From G963556115 sp963667375 (GTDB lineage Bacteria; Planctomycetota; SZUA-567), in the NCBI GenBank assembly GCA_963667375.1, contig OY763323.1:248001-312000 (forward strand): 64,000 nt of DNA, in the 5' to 3' direction. The position numbers were made by a program, and so were the translations under genes. Shown here in pieces: positions 34,980-44,083 of this stretch. Under the pieces are notes generated by a model. That model saw only the letters and a list, made by a program, of their open reading frames with translations. It ran no database searches and was not told the origin of the DNA. How positions within the stretch are numbered: the stretch's first letter is position 1; each line of letters starts with the position of its first letter.

Positions 34980-35907
34980 CGGCCTTCTTTATTTTATAGG
35001 ATAATTTCCGTTCCTTCGGCGATAATCTACCAGGGAAGTAATGAATTTTGGGCTCAGAATAAGGTTTATAATATAAATCTATAAGACGACAAATATACGG
35101 ATATATAGTATGTTCCTGCAATAACCTATCTCGTGCACTCACAACAGCATCAAAATATTTAGAATAATAGTCTTCGCGGACTGCTTCCTCAATTAGTTCA
35201 AGAGATCCTTGAAAATCAGTACTGTCTATCAATATCATGGATTCTTTAGGAAAATACTCCGTTATATTAGGACATCCCCAGTATATAGGCATTGTGAGAC
35301 AGGCGAAACAATCCGCTATCTTTTCAGTGCAATAAAACGGAATCGCAGAATTTTCCATTCCAATTGAGTATTTATAAGGCAACAATGCATCTTTCTTCTG
35401 AGGGATCCAGTTTATCCCTGAACCAAATCGATCAAAATCAAGATTTGCGTTCTTAAGGAAGTCCATAAAGTTCATTCGAAGTTTATGTCCCTGCAAATTC
35501 GAAGCAGAACTGATAACAGCACTAACTCGATTTTGCTTGGTAAATTTTAAATCAGTTGCTAAATCGCTAATCTCTTGATAATCCATTTCAACCAGCGGCA
35601 GGAGAGGATATCTCTCCCGGATAACTTTCCGCTCCACATCTTCGGCAAGATCTACCGCCTGAGTAAAGACACAGTCAAAATACTTATAGCTCTCGGTAAA
35701 ATAGCGGTAACAGTCTACCGGCGGTTCATAGGGTATTATCCAAAACCCGCCGTCACGACATACGGCCTTGATCGGTTTGGTTATTTCGAGCAGATCGATA
35801 ACAATATAAATATCACATTCTTTTTCTTCACAACTGATGAAGGTTATATCTTTGCGGTTAGTATAATTATTCTCATGCGATTTATAACCATCAATCATCA
35901 CTCGCAT
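34918..35907 (-). CDS. GT10 (alpha-fucosyltransferase-like) glycosyltransferase, copy 2
   Basis: A 329-residue GT10 enzyme, a diverged paralogue of its downstream neighbour. The same donor-site pattern appears: PYKYSIGMENS, CTEKIADC and PIYWGCPNITEYFP (about residues 175-225). The N-terminal acceptor domain is different from copy 1, which suggests a different acceptor sugar. The ATG at 35907 (or Met4) begins the frame; only a GGGG tract is seen about ten bases upstream. The two GT10 genes were probably formed by duplication and then specialised, so two successive or alternative fucose-type linkages in the glycan are expected. Confidence 0.85.
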   Translation of the reverse strand: MRVMIDGYKSHENNYTNRKDITFISCEEKECDIYIVIDLLEITKPIKAVCRDGGFWIIPYEPPVDCYRYFTESYKYFDCVFTQAVDLAEDVERKVIRERYPLLPLVEMDYQEISDLATDLKFTKQNRVSAVISSASNLQGHKLRMNFMDFLKNANLDFDRFGSGINWIPQKKDALLPYKYSIGMENSAIPFYCTEKIADCFACLTMPIYWGCPNITEYFPKESMILIDSTDFQGSLELIEEAVREDYYSKYFDAVVSARDRLLQEHTIYPYICRLIDLYYKPYSEPKIHYFPGRLSPKERKLSYKIKKAVGVYKFKQYLRNRKLHRIKI

Positions 35908-36048
35908 TTATTCTTACCCCTGCTCTCATATTTGGTCATTACCACCACGGCAACTTATTATAAACCGCAGCATAAACCGTTTAAAATCAAACCGATCATC
36001 GGACAAATCAATAATAGGATATAACCACTAATATTTACAGTAACAATA

Positions 36049-36972
36049 CTACTTTTTATGTTTACTCTTAATCATCTTCTCCAGAGGTTTGATTAAAAAC
36101 CTGAATTTAAGAAATTGCCGGACTTTTTTGAGCGACAATTTTACAGCGGAGACCACAAACCAGCCAGCCAGATCCTTAAAATTATACCATGGTGTCTGCC
36201 TGAAGACCTTCCAGTACTCTTCTCTACGTAAAACCTTTGAATCTAGTAACCACGGTTTATCCTTCATCGCATAATGAATGATTGCAGGATGCTTGAGTGC
36301 ATCCTCATACTCCCCGCTATCAGCGTAAGTATGCCCATAAGGATAATGAATCGAATTCCACTTCAAGGGCAGCCTCAAGGATTTCTCATATAAGACATCA
36401 TTGAGTATATCCTGATCCATAAACGTTATCTTCTCAGGATAATCAGCAACATACTGCAAAAGCTGTGAAAAGATATCCTGTTCCCGCCATGCCTGCAAAT
36501 CCATTATCATCGTACCGGTATTGAAATAAAAATACGCTGCCGGTATACCCAGTCTGATCATATTATCTCTGCTTATCGGATCTTCAGAGCCGGCAATAAC
36601 CTTGCCACCCAAATCGGTAGCGTACAACTCCGCAAGAGACTGCATTACAATCATATCACTATCGAGGAAAACTATTTTCTCGACATCCGTAAGATATTTT
36701 TGAGGCAGGAAATTATAATAAGAGGCAATTGGAAGATAAGTCGCCGGACAGTCTTTCAGGTCGGAATTATCAACCAGATAATATTTGATCTCAAACGGTT
36801 TTAGCTTTTTCAGACGCTCAATATAATCTTTATTGAGCGCAGAAATGCCGCCGTCAAGAACATGAAATTTCAATTCATCGGTCTTTTCGGAACTCAGGAG
36901 AACAGACGCGATCATCACACCCAAATGCTGGGCATAATTATTATCTGACAAAGTACAAATATTTATTAGCAT
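36049..36972 (-). CDS. GT8 family glycosyltransferase
   Basis: A 307-residue GT-A glycosyltransferase of family GT8, which uses UDP-glucose or UDP-galactose in LPS or exopolysaccharide synthesis. Visible: NICTLSDNNYAQHLGVMIASVL at the N-terminus (the strand and helix that bind UDP, shown in part), the metal-binding DxD in VFLDSDMIV near residue 103, YFNTGTMIMDL near 153, the FMDQDILND motif near 187 and the C-terminal HYAMKDKPW near 240. A basic C-terminal tail (last 30 residues) may bind the membrane. It is located between the GT10 pair and the fdtB-like gene. Confidence 0.93.
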   Translation of the reverse strand: MLINICTLSDNNYAQHLGVMIASVLLSSEKTDELKFHVLDGGISALNKDYIERLKKLKPFEIKYYLVDNSDLKDCPATYLPIASYYNFLPQKYLTDVEKIVFLDSDMIVMQSLAELYATDLGGKVIAGSEDPISRDNMIRLGIPAAYFYFNTGTMIMDLQAWREQDIFSQLLQYVADYPEKITFMDQDILNDVLYEKSLRLPLKWNSIHYPYGHTYADSGEYEDALKHPAIIHYAMKDKPWLLDSKVLRREEYWKVFRQTPWYNFKDLAGWFVVSAVKLSLKKVRQFLKFRFLIKPLEKMIKSKHKK

Positions 36973-37036
36973 ACGCTCAACTATTTTCTATGCAAAAACC
37001 AAGGAATATCTAAAATATACTCCAAACCACCATTAA

Positions 37037-38125
37037 TTACAAATCAAAACTGTTCAGCGTAGCGATAACGTAACGAATATCAGCTTCGGTATGTGAGTAT
37101 GATATCGGCAAACTCAAAATAGTCTGATGAATCTCTTCAGAGACCGGCAGCTTCAACGCCCCCAGAGTCTCAGCAAACGCCTGCTGCCGATGCGGCGGCA
37201 CCGGATAGTGGATATCGGTTTTGATCCCTTTCTCAAGGAGCTGCTGCTGCAGCCGGTCACGCTGAGAAGACCTGATGGTAAAGAGGTGATAAACATCATA
37301 ACAGGCGTCACTAACATCAGGTAAGATATATTTTTGATCCAGTCCGCTAATATACAACTCCGCCAGCCTGCGCTTATGATCATTAATAGCATTGAGCTTC
37401 TTCAGCTTGATACTGAGCAGCAATGCCTGCAGCTCATCCAGACGCGAGTTATACCCGATATATTCAAAATAATACTTCTTATTTGAACCGTAATTCCTGA
37501 GTTTCCTGATTTTACCGGCGACCTCGTCATTATCAGTTATGACCGCTCCCGCATCCCCGAGCGCACCCAGATTTTTTGTCGGGTAAAAACTGAACGCGCC
37601 GATACCAAAGGTACCGGCGAGTCTGCCGTTATACTTCGCCCCATGAGCCTGAGCACAGTCTTCGACCACCTTCAGTCCATACTTTTCAGCCACGGCACAT
37701 ATCGCATCCATCTCCGCCATTTTACCATAGAGATGCACCGGCAGCAGCGCTACAGTCCTGGGAGTAATCGCTTTTTCCAGCAATTCAGGATTAATATTAT
37801 AGGTTTTAATATCCGGCTCCACCAGCACCGGAACCAGACCTGCACGCATAACCGCAATAATAGTGGCAATATAGGTATTCGACGGAACAATAACCTCCGA
37901 ACCTGCAGGAAAATCGAATACCGCCAGCGAAAGAATCAACGCATCCAGCCCCGAAGCGACCCCAATACAGTGCTTTACACCATGATATGCGGCGAATTCC
38001 ACTTCAAACTGCGCTACCCCCTTACCAAGAACATACCAGCCAGAATCCAGAAATGCGGCGAAAGCCTCCTTAAAATCCGCTTCAAACTCCTGATTAAGTC
38101 TTCCCAGATTCTCATTCTCAATCAT
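37037..38125 (-). CDS. DegT-family sugar-nucleotide aminotransferase, FdtB/QdtB-like
   Basis: PLP-dependent aminotransferase (362 residues) that likely converts dTDP-3-keto-6-deoxyhexose to the 3-amino sugar. The Schiff-base lysine is in FSFYPTKNLGALGDAGAV (about residues 184-201), and the PLP-binding VVEDCAQAHGA is near 155. Start: the ATG at 38125 overlaps the FdtA-like stop by eight bases (ATGATTGA) and has GAAGGA upstream; the frame continues open to 38242 but that extension lies inside the FdtA-like gene. Pairing with FdtA is the known arrangement for dTDP-3-acetamido-3,6-dideoxyhexose (Fuc3NAc or Qui3NAc) synthesis. Which epimer is made depends on the isomerase and cannot be decided here. 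Confidence 0.88.
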   Translation of the reverse strand: MIENENLGRLNQEFEADFKEAFAAFLDSGWYVLGKGVAQFEVEFAAYHGVKHCIGVASGLDALILSLAVFDFPAGSEVIVPSNTYIATIIAVMRAGLVPVLVEPDIKTYNINPELLEKAITPRTVALLPVHLYGKMAEMDAICAVAEKYGLKVVEDCAQAHGAKYNGRLAGTFGIGAFSFYPTKNLGALGDAGAVITDNDEVAGKIRKLRNYGSNKKYYFEYIGYNSRLDELQALLLSIKLKKLNAINDHKRRLAELYISGLDQKYILPDVSDACYDVYHLFTIRSSQRDRLQQQLLEKGIKTDIHYPVPPHRQQAFAETLGALKLPVSEEIHQTILSLPISYSHTEADIRYVIATLNSFDL

Positions 38126-38498
38126 CAGAAGAATATCCTTCGAAGATATAATCATCCGGATCAAAATTTGTCGAAGCGAAGACCTGCAGAATACAGTCAG
38201 GGGTAAAGTCATACATTTTATGCCAGTCAGTGGGATTAACAATCAGACACTGTGACGGTTTTTCCAGTTTGAAATGCTCAATATGCCCCTGGCCATCATT
38301 ACTATAAATTGTACACGAACCTTTTAGACAGATAAGCGCCTGCCTGGTCTTTTTATGCCGATGCTTACCGCGCACGGAATTATCAACACCGTAGATGTAA
38401 AATATTCTCTTTACCGCAAACGGCATATCAAAATCCTCAATAACTGTAAGGTTTCCTCTTTTATCCGTAAACGTTTTCAAACAGATTAATTCAGCCAT
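38118..38498 (-). CDS. dTDP-4-keto-6-deoxyhexose 3,4-ketoisomerase, FdtA/QdtA-like
   Basis: A 126-residue cupin (WxcM/FdtA type) that moves the keto group from C4 to C3 of dTDP-4-keto-6-deoxyglucose. The cupin motif GKHRHKKTRQALICLKG (about residues 48-64) contains the catalytic histidines; TDKRGNLTVIED near residue 10 and VNPTDWHKMYDF near 90 are typical. ATG at 38498 is preferred over an upstream TTG. The C-terminus overlaps the aminotransferase start by eight bases, so the pair is translationally coupled. Together with the 4,6-dehydratase at 42291 these give a 3-amino-3,6-dideoxyhexose route; no RmlA thymidylyltransferase is in the window. Confidence 0.88.
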   Translation of the reverse strand: MAELICLKTFTDKRGNLTVIEDFDMPFAVKRIFYIYGVDNSVRGKHRHKKTRQALICLKGSCTIYSNDGQGHIEHFKLEKPSQCLIVNPTDWHKMYDFTPDCILQVFASTNFDPDDYIFEGYSSDD

Positions 38499-38628
38499 AC
38501 GATTTCTCAACACCAAATATAAGATTAATTATATTAAAGTTTAAAATATCATAACACTCTTATAATACATATTAATATAACACTAAGATATTTTATTAAT
38601 TAACAAAACATTCAACCACAAACACATA

Positions 38629-39564
38629 TTAAAGCTTCTGAAATATAGCCAAATGAGTCTGACCATCAAGATATTCCCTATCATTTAAATAATAGTGCGG
38701 TTCCAGCAATGACCTAAACATTTTAATATTATTTAACTTTCTCTTTTTCAATAACCGCTTGATATTTTTTAATATCCCATTTACTTTAGGAATCTTTAAA
38801 GAATTATTATAGAATGTTTCATTCATATACCACTGATAATGAACATAACGCAATGGTTCTTTTAAATACTGCGTCAACTTCAGATTAAACTTATCAGCAA
38901 TATAATCAAAAGTCTTATTATTAAAACCAAGATTATGATGAGGTGGCATATCCAATAGTACATTGTCCAACTGCAATAAAAATGAATTAGGATTTGGCAC
39001 AGCTACAAGCAATAATCCGTTTTTATTTAAAAGCCTTGTTAAATTACTAATCATATCTCCTATATTGGCTAAATGCTCAAAAACTTCAAATGATACAATC
39101 ATATCGAACTTTTTATCAATACTTTCAAATGGCTTTCTTTCAATATTAATAGCCTTTTTTTCACATATTTTAATCGCCTCAAGATTTATATCAATACCAG
39201 AACATTCAACACTTCCTAGTATTTTTTCAAGAAACATTCCCTCGCCACATCCAAATTCAAGTAAAGATTCAGGATGATATTCCAATATTACCTTCAACGC
39301 CACATCAAATTCCCACTTATCCCTCTCATAATACCAGTCAAAAGTTGACGACAAATATTCATAGAGCGTATTATCAGCACAAATTACAGGATAATAATAA
39401 ATCATCTGACAATTTACACACTGAAGCTTATCAAAATTAGCAATATCAGTTATATTTTCAAATGGATCAATTTTAAATGTAGTTATCCATTTATCTTTTA
39501 ATTCTTTTATTAAATATGAATTTAAAGTGAAATATTTACTACACCCACAAAGCGGACAATTCAT
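38629..39564 (-). CDS. SAM-dependent methyltransferase with N-terminal Cys cluster
   Basis: A 311-residue class I methyltransferase. The N-terminus has two CxxC pairs (CPLC at residues 3-6 and CVNC near 45-48), forming a probable zinc finger as in sugar C- and O-methyltransferases. The SAM-binding motif I is LLEFGCGEGMFLEKI (about 98-112), followed by GIDINLEAI, and FDMIVSFEVFEHL for motifs near 155. The ATG at 39564 has GGGAG five to six bases upstream. In this locus it probably methylates a sugar or the non-reducing end of the glycan chain. It begins the clearly AT-rich part of the locus. Confidence 0.85.
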   Translation of the reverse strand: MNCPLCGCSKYFTLNSYLIKELKDKWITTFKIDPFENITDIANFDKLQCVNCQMIYYYPVICADNTLYEYLSSTFDWYYERDKWEFDVALKVILEYHPESLLEFGCGEGMFLEKILGSVECSGIDINLEAIKICEKKAINIERKPFESIDKKFDMIVSFEVFEHLANIGDMISNLTRLLNKNGLLLVAVPNPNSFLLQLDNVLLDMPPHHNLGFNNKTFDYIADKFNLKLTQYLKEPLRYVHYQWYMNETFYNNSLKIPKVNGILKNIKRLLKKRKLNNIKMFRSLLEPHYYLNDREYLDGQTHLAIFQKL

Positions 39565-39601
39565 AAGCACTCCCAAATATAACTAAAAACTAAAAACTAT
39601 T

Positions 39602-40531
39602 TCATTTAAAAATATATTCTTTCCAGAATCTTTTTCTGATTAAAAATAATGGATGCCTTAGCATATACTTAACCACTGAAATTCTAGTATCTTTATGTTC
39701 TTCAAGTTCTGCCTGAATACAAGGTATAAATATATTAGGATGAACTTTAACAATTAGAGGTTCTGTCGCAACATTAGCAAAAGGAGATTTAGGATCCGCA
39801 CAATGAGTAGATTCACTATCAAAACCAATATTCGAAATCAGATTCTTGTTCGGCTTAATACACAAACCATTATTAATCCAGATGGAATACACCCATATTG
39901 TCGCCCAAGATGACACTTCTCCACGGTATACCTTTTCAAGGATATCTGCCCAGTACAATCTCATATGTTCAAATGGTAAAACTGCATTTAAAAAATAATT
40001 ATTCTTAAATTCTATATAGTGGGTCATATCATTATCATATAAAGCCCAAGCTCTTTTCCAAGTAGCCCATCCCCAACAATCCCCTAAACTTGAAAAATAA
40101 TAATCGGCATCACCTCTTTTAATGCCATTTTGAAAATTTGTGCCCGCTATAGACATAACCCGATTATCATTACGATATTTATTTAACAGGACTTCACAAT
40201 ATTCAAAAAAACTTTGATTTGCATAACAATCCTCTTCAAGAATAACCCCTTCATTTACATGATTAAAAAACCACGTAATTGCCGATGATACAGCTTCTCG
40301 ACAACCTAAGTTTATATCCCTAAATAAAGTCTCTACCTTGCAATCCCAATCGATCATGTCAAGCACAGCATCTCTTACTGATTTACATCTCTCGTGCTCC
40401 GCAACATTACGCCCCCCATCAGCAGCAATAAAGAGAGAAACTGGTTTTATTTTTTTTATCGCCTCAAACGATTTTACAGCGACACTTTTTCTACGAAAGA
40501 TTAAAAAAAGTACAGGCGTTGTAAATGACAT
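39602..40531 (-). CDS. GT-A type glycosyltransferase (GT2-like)
   Basis: A 309-residue nucleotide-sugar transferase of the GT-A superfamily, similar to the group often labelled HlpA-like in LPS loci. The N-terminal strand-helix region TTPVLFLIFRRKSVAVKSF and the ADGGRN segment bind the nucleotide; EED (VILEEDCYANQSFF near residue 97) probably serves as the metal-binding DxD-type motif, and WGWATWKRAW near 155 is a characteristic acceptor-side motif. GAGGA is seven bases upstream. Sugar specificity is unknown. Confidence 0.78.
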   Translation of the reverse strand: MSFTTPVLFLIFRRKSVAVKSFEAIKKIKPVSLFIAADGGRNVAEHERCKSVRDAVLDMIDWDCKVETLFRDINLGCREAVSSAITWFFNHVNEGVILEEDCYANQSFFEYCEVLLNKYRNDNRVMSIAGTNFQNGIKRGDADYYFSSLGDCWGWATWKRAWALYDNDMTHYIEFKNNYFLNAVLPFEHMRLYWADILEKVYRGEVSSWATIWVYSIWINNGLCIKPNKNLISNIGFDSESTHCADPKSPFANVATEPLIVKVHPNIFIPCIQAELEEHKDTRISVVKYMLRHPLFLIRKRFWKEYIFK

Positions 40532-40547
40532 TTGTTATCCTCAATAA

Positions 40548-42035
40548 TTAATTATTCATCCCAAAAATACGTTTTTTCAAACTAGCTTTTTGCTTATAAT
40601 AAAATCGCTTAATTTTACCTTTTAAGGGTAGGAATTTTTGGGATTTATTCAAATTAACCCCCATAAATGTCCCCTCAAACAGTCCTATAGGTTCATAGTA
40701 TTGAAAATCAATACCATACGTTGCCATACAATACCCATACTTCAACGCATTTATCTTTGGCTTAGCTTTAATTGCTTTATCAGCTAGCAAATTAAATAAC
40801 TCATTAAAATTTTTAGGCCTATACGCTATGTCTAATTCCTGATACAGTGCTTTACCTAATAAAATCACTGGTTTTCCCATAAATGCTGCTTCTGCACCGA
40901 CGGTAGAGTTCATTGAAACAATTACAATATCAGAGTTTTTCACCAAACTATAAGAGTCAATAGATTCTTCCGGCATAATTACAGTTAAGTTGTCTGTGAT
41001 TTCACATTTTAACTCCAGCAATCTTGAATATTGAGAACCTTTGTGAAAACCTATATTAGGGTGACATCGTAAATAAAATTTATATTCTTTATAAGTCTTA
41101 AATTTATCACAAATTTTTTTGATAATTGCAATTTCATCTCTAAAGCACTCCGAAGACAATCGCGTATCATCAATCACTACCTCATGAGAACTACTATTAA
41201 AAATAGTAACATTAAAATTCTGATTACTAAAATTTTCCGGCAAATTGTTTTTTACTTGTTTCTTGGAAAACGAAATCCACGCATTTTCTGATCCTGCTAT
41301 TCTCGATTCAAACCACTGGCTTCCTATTTTTAAATTATCGCCATTTTCCTTATATTGCACTAATGGCATTCTTACCCAGTTATCAATCATCGTTTCAAAA
41401 TTATTAAAATATGAATTTTTAAAACAACAATATTTATTGTAATTAGCCCCTCTATCATGTACATAAAAAGTTATATTATGATTTTTGCAATATGACAAAA
41501 TTGAATAATATTCAGGAAATCTACCACTAAAAAAATATATCGAAGAAAATTTTATCTTATTAAATAACAGTATAAATGTATTCAATACATTTATACTGTT
41601 ATTTAAAGAATTATATATAAACTTCTGAGAGATATCATTTATATTGCTAATTTGAAGGCACATAAGATTATTATATGTTCTAACAACATTATCTCCAATA
41701 TCAATATTATTAAATTTAATTGCAGTCAGTTCATCTAAAGACTTAAAATTACAACTCAAAAATTCCGGATATTTTGAAGATTCAGCGATAGAAAAACAAT
41801 TCTCTTTCTGTAAGCCTATTAGCTCTATTCCTTTTTTATATTTAGCCTGGCAATAATCACAAAGCATTTTATCTGAATTATTATATGAACATGCACAAAA
41901 GCGATTCAGTTTACCATCGCAATATAACGAATATACTTCATTACCTTGTTTAAGGTTTTTTAACATTAATTCTAATTCTGTTTCAAAATGAGTATTAAAT
42001 GCACAGTTAAAATTAACAAACAGCTTTTTTTCCAT
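40548..42035 (-). CDS. Capsule/polysaccharide biosynthesis protein (GT-B-like)
   Basis: A 495-residue cytoplasmic protein with a GT-B-type C-terminal region: DIVIVSMNSTVGAEAAFMGKPVILLG (about residues 380-405, given in part) is the donor-binding pattern found in capsule polysaccharide and CDP-glycerol/Kdo-type transferases. The N-terminus carries a Cys-rich stretch (CACSYNN...CDYCQAK, residues 47-67), which is unusual and may bind metal. ATG at 42035 is preferred; an upstream GTG gives ten extra residues. No close named relative was recognised. It resembles in pattern the protein at 55907, so the locus may hold two such enzymes. Confidence 0.65.
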   Translation of the reverse strand: MEKKLFVNFNCAFNTHFETELELMLKNLKQGNEVYSLYCDGKLNRFCACSYNNSDKMLCDYCQAKYKKGIELIGLQKENCFSIAESSKYPEFLSCNFKSLDELTAIKFNNIDIGDNVVRTYNNLMCLQISNINDISQKFIYNSLNNSINVLNTFILLFNKIKFSSIYFFSGRFPEYYSILSYCKNHNITFYVHDRGANYNKYCCFKNSYFNNFETMIDNWVRMPLVQYKENGDNLKIGSQWFESRIAGSENAWISFSKKQVKNNLPENFSNQNFNVTIFNSSSHEVVIDDTRLSSECFRDEIAIIKKICDKFKTYKEYKFYLRCHPNIGFHKGSQYSRLLELKCEITDNLTVIMPEESIDSYSLVKNSDIVIVSMNSTVGAEAAFMGKPVILLGKALYQELDIAYRPKNFNELFNLLADKAIKAKPKINALKYGYCMATYGIDFQYYEPIGLFEGTFMGVNLNKSQKFLPLKGKIKRFYYKQKASLKKRIFGMNN

Positions 42036-42290
42036 GATTACCCCAAAAAATACAACAAGTTTCACTCAACGATAATATTTACTACATATTTTAACAATCC
42101 ACATAATCGATTTTTCAGAGCACAAGACAATACATTCTAAAACACTCAACTTATTAACAAAAACATCATGTTTAAGTCTAGAACAATATACAGCAAGTAT
42201 ATAAAACGGCAAAAAATCACATATCAAACAACAACAAACCAATTTATAGTTAAGAAAATGTTTATAATAATATATTTATTGTCAACTAAA

Positions 42291-43328
42291 TTAATGCAAT
42301 TCTTTTTTACCAGCTGCTGTAATCACAGGTATATCTCGCATCCATATCTGTTTTTCCCAATAATTACGGTTATCTCTATACCAGTCAATCGTTTTCAACA
42401 AGCCATTCTCCCAACTTACTTCTGGCTCCCAGCCAAGTATCCGCTTAATTTTCGATGCGTCCCCTGTATGCCTGAACACCTGACCTGGACGATCACCAAC
42501 ATATTCAAAATTATCCTTAAGATCTTTTCCCATACACCTAGCAATATCCTCAGCAATTTCAATTATAGATCTATGCTGCTCACTAGCGATATTGAATATC
42601 TGCCCATTAACCTTTTCAAAAGACGCATTCAAAACTAAATCGACAGCCCTGCACGTGTCTTCAGCGAAAACAAAGTCTCGGGCAGCACTACCATCTCCAT
42701 GAATACGCAATTTTTCACCGAGCAAAAAGGAAGTGATAAATCGTGGAATAAGTTTCTCAAGGTGCTGACGATAGCCAAAATTATTAAACGGTCTTATAAT
42801 TGTTGCTGGCAAATTATAAGTACTTAAATATGAATATACCAAACGATCTGCACCACACTTAGCACTTGCATACGGACTAAGTGGATTAAGAGGATGTTCT
42901 TCATTCATTTTATTAAAAAGAGCTGTGCCGTAAACTTCAGAAGTTGAAATATGAACAAACCGCTCAACATTATCCTTATACTTACAAATAGCATTACATA
43001 ATTTCTGAGTACCAATAACATCTGTCATAAAAAAGTGGGTATTGTCATAGATTGAACGCGTCACATGACTTTCTGCTGCAAAATGCACTATATAATCTGA
43101 TTCACTCACCAAAGTATCCATTAACTCACCATTGGTGATATCACCATACCAAAATGTAAACCTTTTATCTGAATTATCCTTGATTGTAACAGGCAAATTC
43201 TCAACTGCTCCTGCATAGGTTAACAAATCAACAACAATAATACGCCAGTCAGGATATTTATTATAAATATAATGTGCAAAATTAGAACCAATAAAACCTG
43301 CACCACCTGTAATTAATATAGTCTTCAA
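42291..43328 (-). CDS. Sugar-nucleotide 4,6-dehydratase (RmlB-like)
   Basis: A 345-residue extended SDR that probably converts dTDP-glucose (or another NDP-hexose) to the 4-keto-6-deoxy form. Motifs: ITGGAGFIGSNF (residues 5-16), HFAAESHVTRSI near 83 (RmlB usually has D for T here), the catalytic Tyr-x3-Lys in YASAKCGAD near 152, and RDFVFAEDTCRA near 213. The start codon is TTG, supported by AAGGAG seven bases upstream. The RPFNNFGYRQ segment differs from classical RmlB, so UDP-GlcNAc-type substrates remain possible. It would feed the FdtA/FdtB-like pair. Confidence 0.85.
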   Translation of the reverse strand: MKTILITGGAGFIGSNFAHYIYNKYPDWRIIVVDLLTYAGAVENLPVTIKDNSDKRFTFWYGDITNGELMDTLVSESDYIVHFAAESHVTRSIYDNTHFFMTDVIGTQKLCNAICKYKDNVERFVHISTSEVYGTALFNKMNEEHPLNPLSPYASAKCGADRLVYSYLSTYNLPATIIRPFNNFGYRQHLEKLIPRFITSFLLGEKLRIHGDGSAARDFVFAEDTCRAVDLVLNASFEKVNGQIFNIASEQHRSIIEIAEDIARCMGKDLKDNFEYVGDRPGQVFRHTGDASKIKRILGWEPEVSWENGLLKTIDWYRDNRNYWEKQIWMRDIPVITAAGKKELH

Positions 43329-43399
43329 AATAACACTCCTTACGAAATAATAAAACTTACTCTCGTTGATTAACTTTTATTATACATTCAAGAACATCA

Positions 43400-44083
43400 C
43401 TACACAACATTCACAACTTCCATGCATTCTTTTGCACCACAGTTTAAAAGCATATCCAAAGCAGACAAATGGGATATAAAATCTCCATTTAACTGCTTAT
43501 ACTCTGGATGAAAATAATTCTGAAATATAACTTCCACCCCATTTAACTTATAAAAATCTGTATCAATATAGTTTTTTCCAGCAGCACCTTCATAAAACCT
43601 ATCACCACCAAGATATTTAACCATTTTAATCAAACAATCATCTCTATTACCAGAAATATTTAAAGTTGAAGATCTGACTATTTCAGTATCAATAGCGAAT
43701 TTATCTGCAAACCATCGAATCAAGGACTCATTAAGATCAATTAGCAAACTCCAATCTTGTTGGATAATATTCGAAAAATCGTGAAAATAGTATTCAAAAA
43801 ACGGGGCTTTACTATAAAACTGCTGAATATTTTTTAAATGTTTAATCTGCCAATTAGATTCAGATATAGCAACATCTGTAAGTAAAGGTTTGTGCTTAGC
43901 AGATACAGGCACTGTAAGCCAGACCGGTCTATTATGACCTTTAATCCTATTTCTATTCCGCCACCCATTTTTATCATATTGTACATTATCATAAAGTACA
44001 AATATATCAGAATGTGATAGCTGCTCAAAAAAGCCCAGCCATGGTAAATAGCTAGGCTGTAAAATGCCGACAATCTTATTCAT
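43400..44083 (-). CDS. WbqC-family protein
   Basis: A 227-residue protein of the WbqC family, commonly present in O-antigen and glycan loci and lacking a settled biochemical role. It begins with the signature LQPSYLPWLGFFEQL (about residues 8-22), followed by DNVQYDKNGWRNRNR. The ATG at 44083 shares its A with the TAA stop of the radical SAM gene (TAATG), so translation is coupled to that enzyme; the frame is open for 14 more codons upstream but only inside the preceding gene. The coupling suggests that WbqC and the radical SAM enzymes act on the same glycan or precursor. Confidence 0.88.
   Translation of the reverse strand: MNKIVGILQPSYLPWLGFFEQLSHSDIFVLYDNVQYDKNGWRNRNRIKGHNRPVWLTVPVSAKHKPLLTDVAISESNWQIKHLKNIQQFYSKAPFFEYYFHDFSNIIQQDWSLLIDLNESLIRWFADKFAIDTEIVRSSTLNISGNRDDCLIKMVKYLGGDRFYEGAAGKNYIDTDFYKLNGVEVIFQNYFHPEYKQLNGDFISHLSALDMLLNCGAKECMEVVNVV

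Noticed and set aside
38126..38242. Extended start of the FdtB-like aminotransferase
   Set aside because: It would lie wholly inside the FdtA-like gene; the overlap ATGATTGA start fits the family length.
42168..42638. Plus-strand frame of 156 codons over the start region of the GT-B-like gene and end of the dehydratase
   Set aside because: Overlaps the RmlB-like gene for most of its length and has no domain; AT-rich DNA gives long chance frames.
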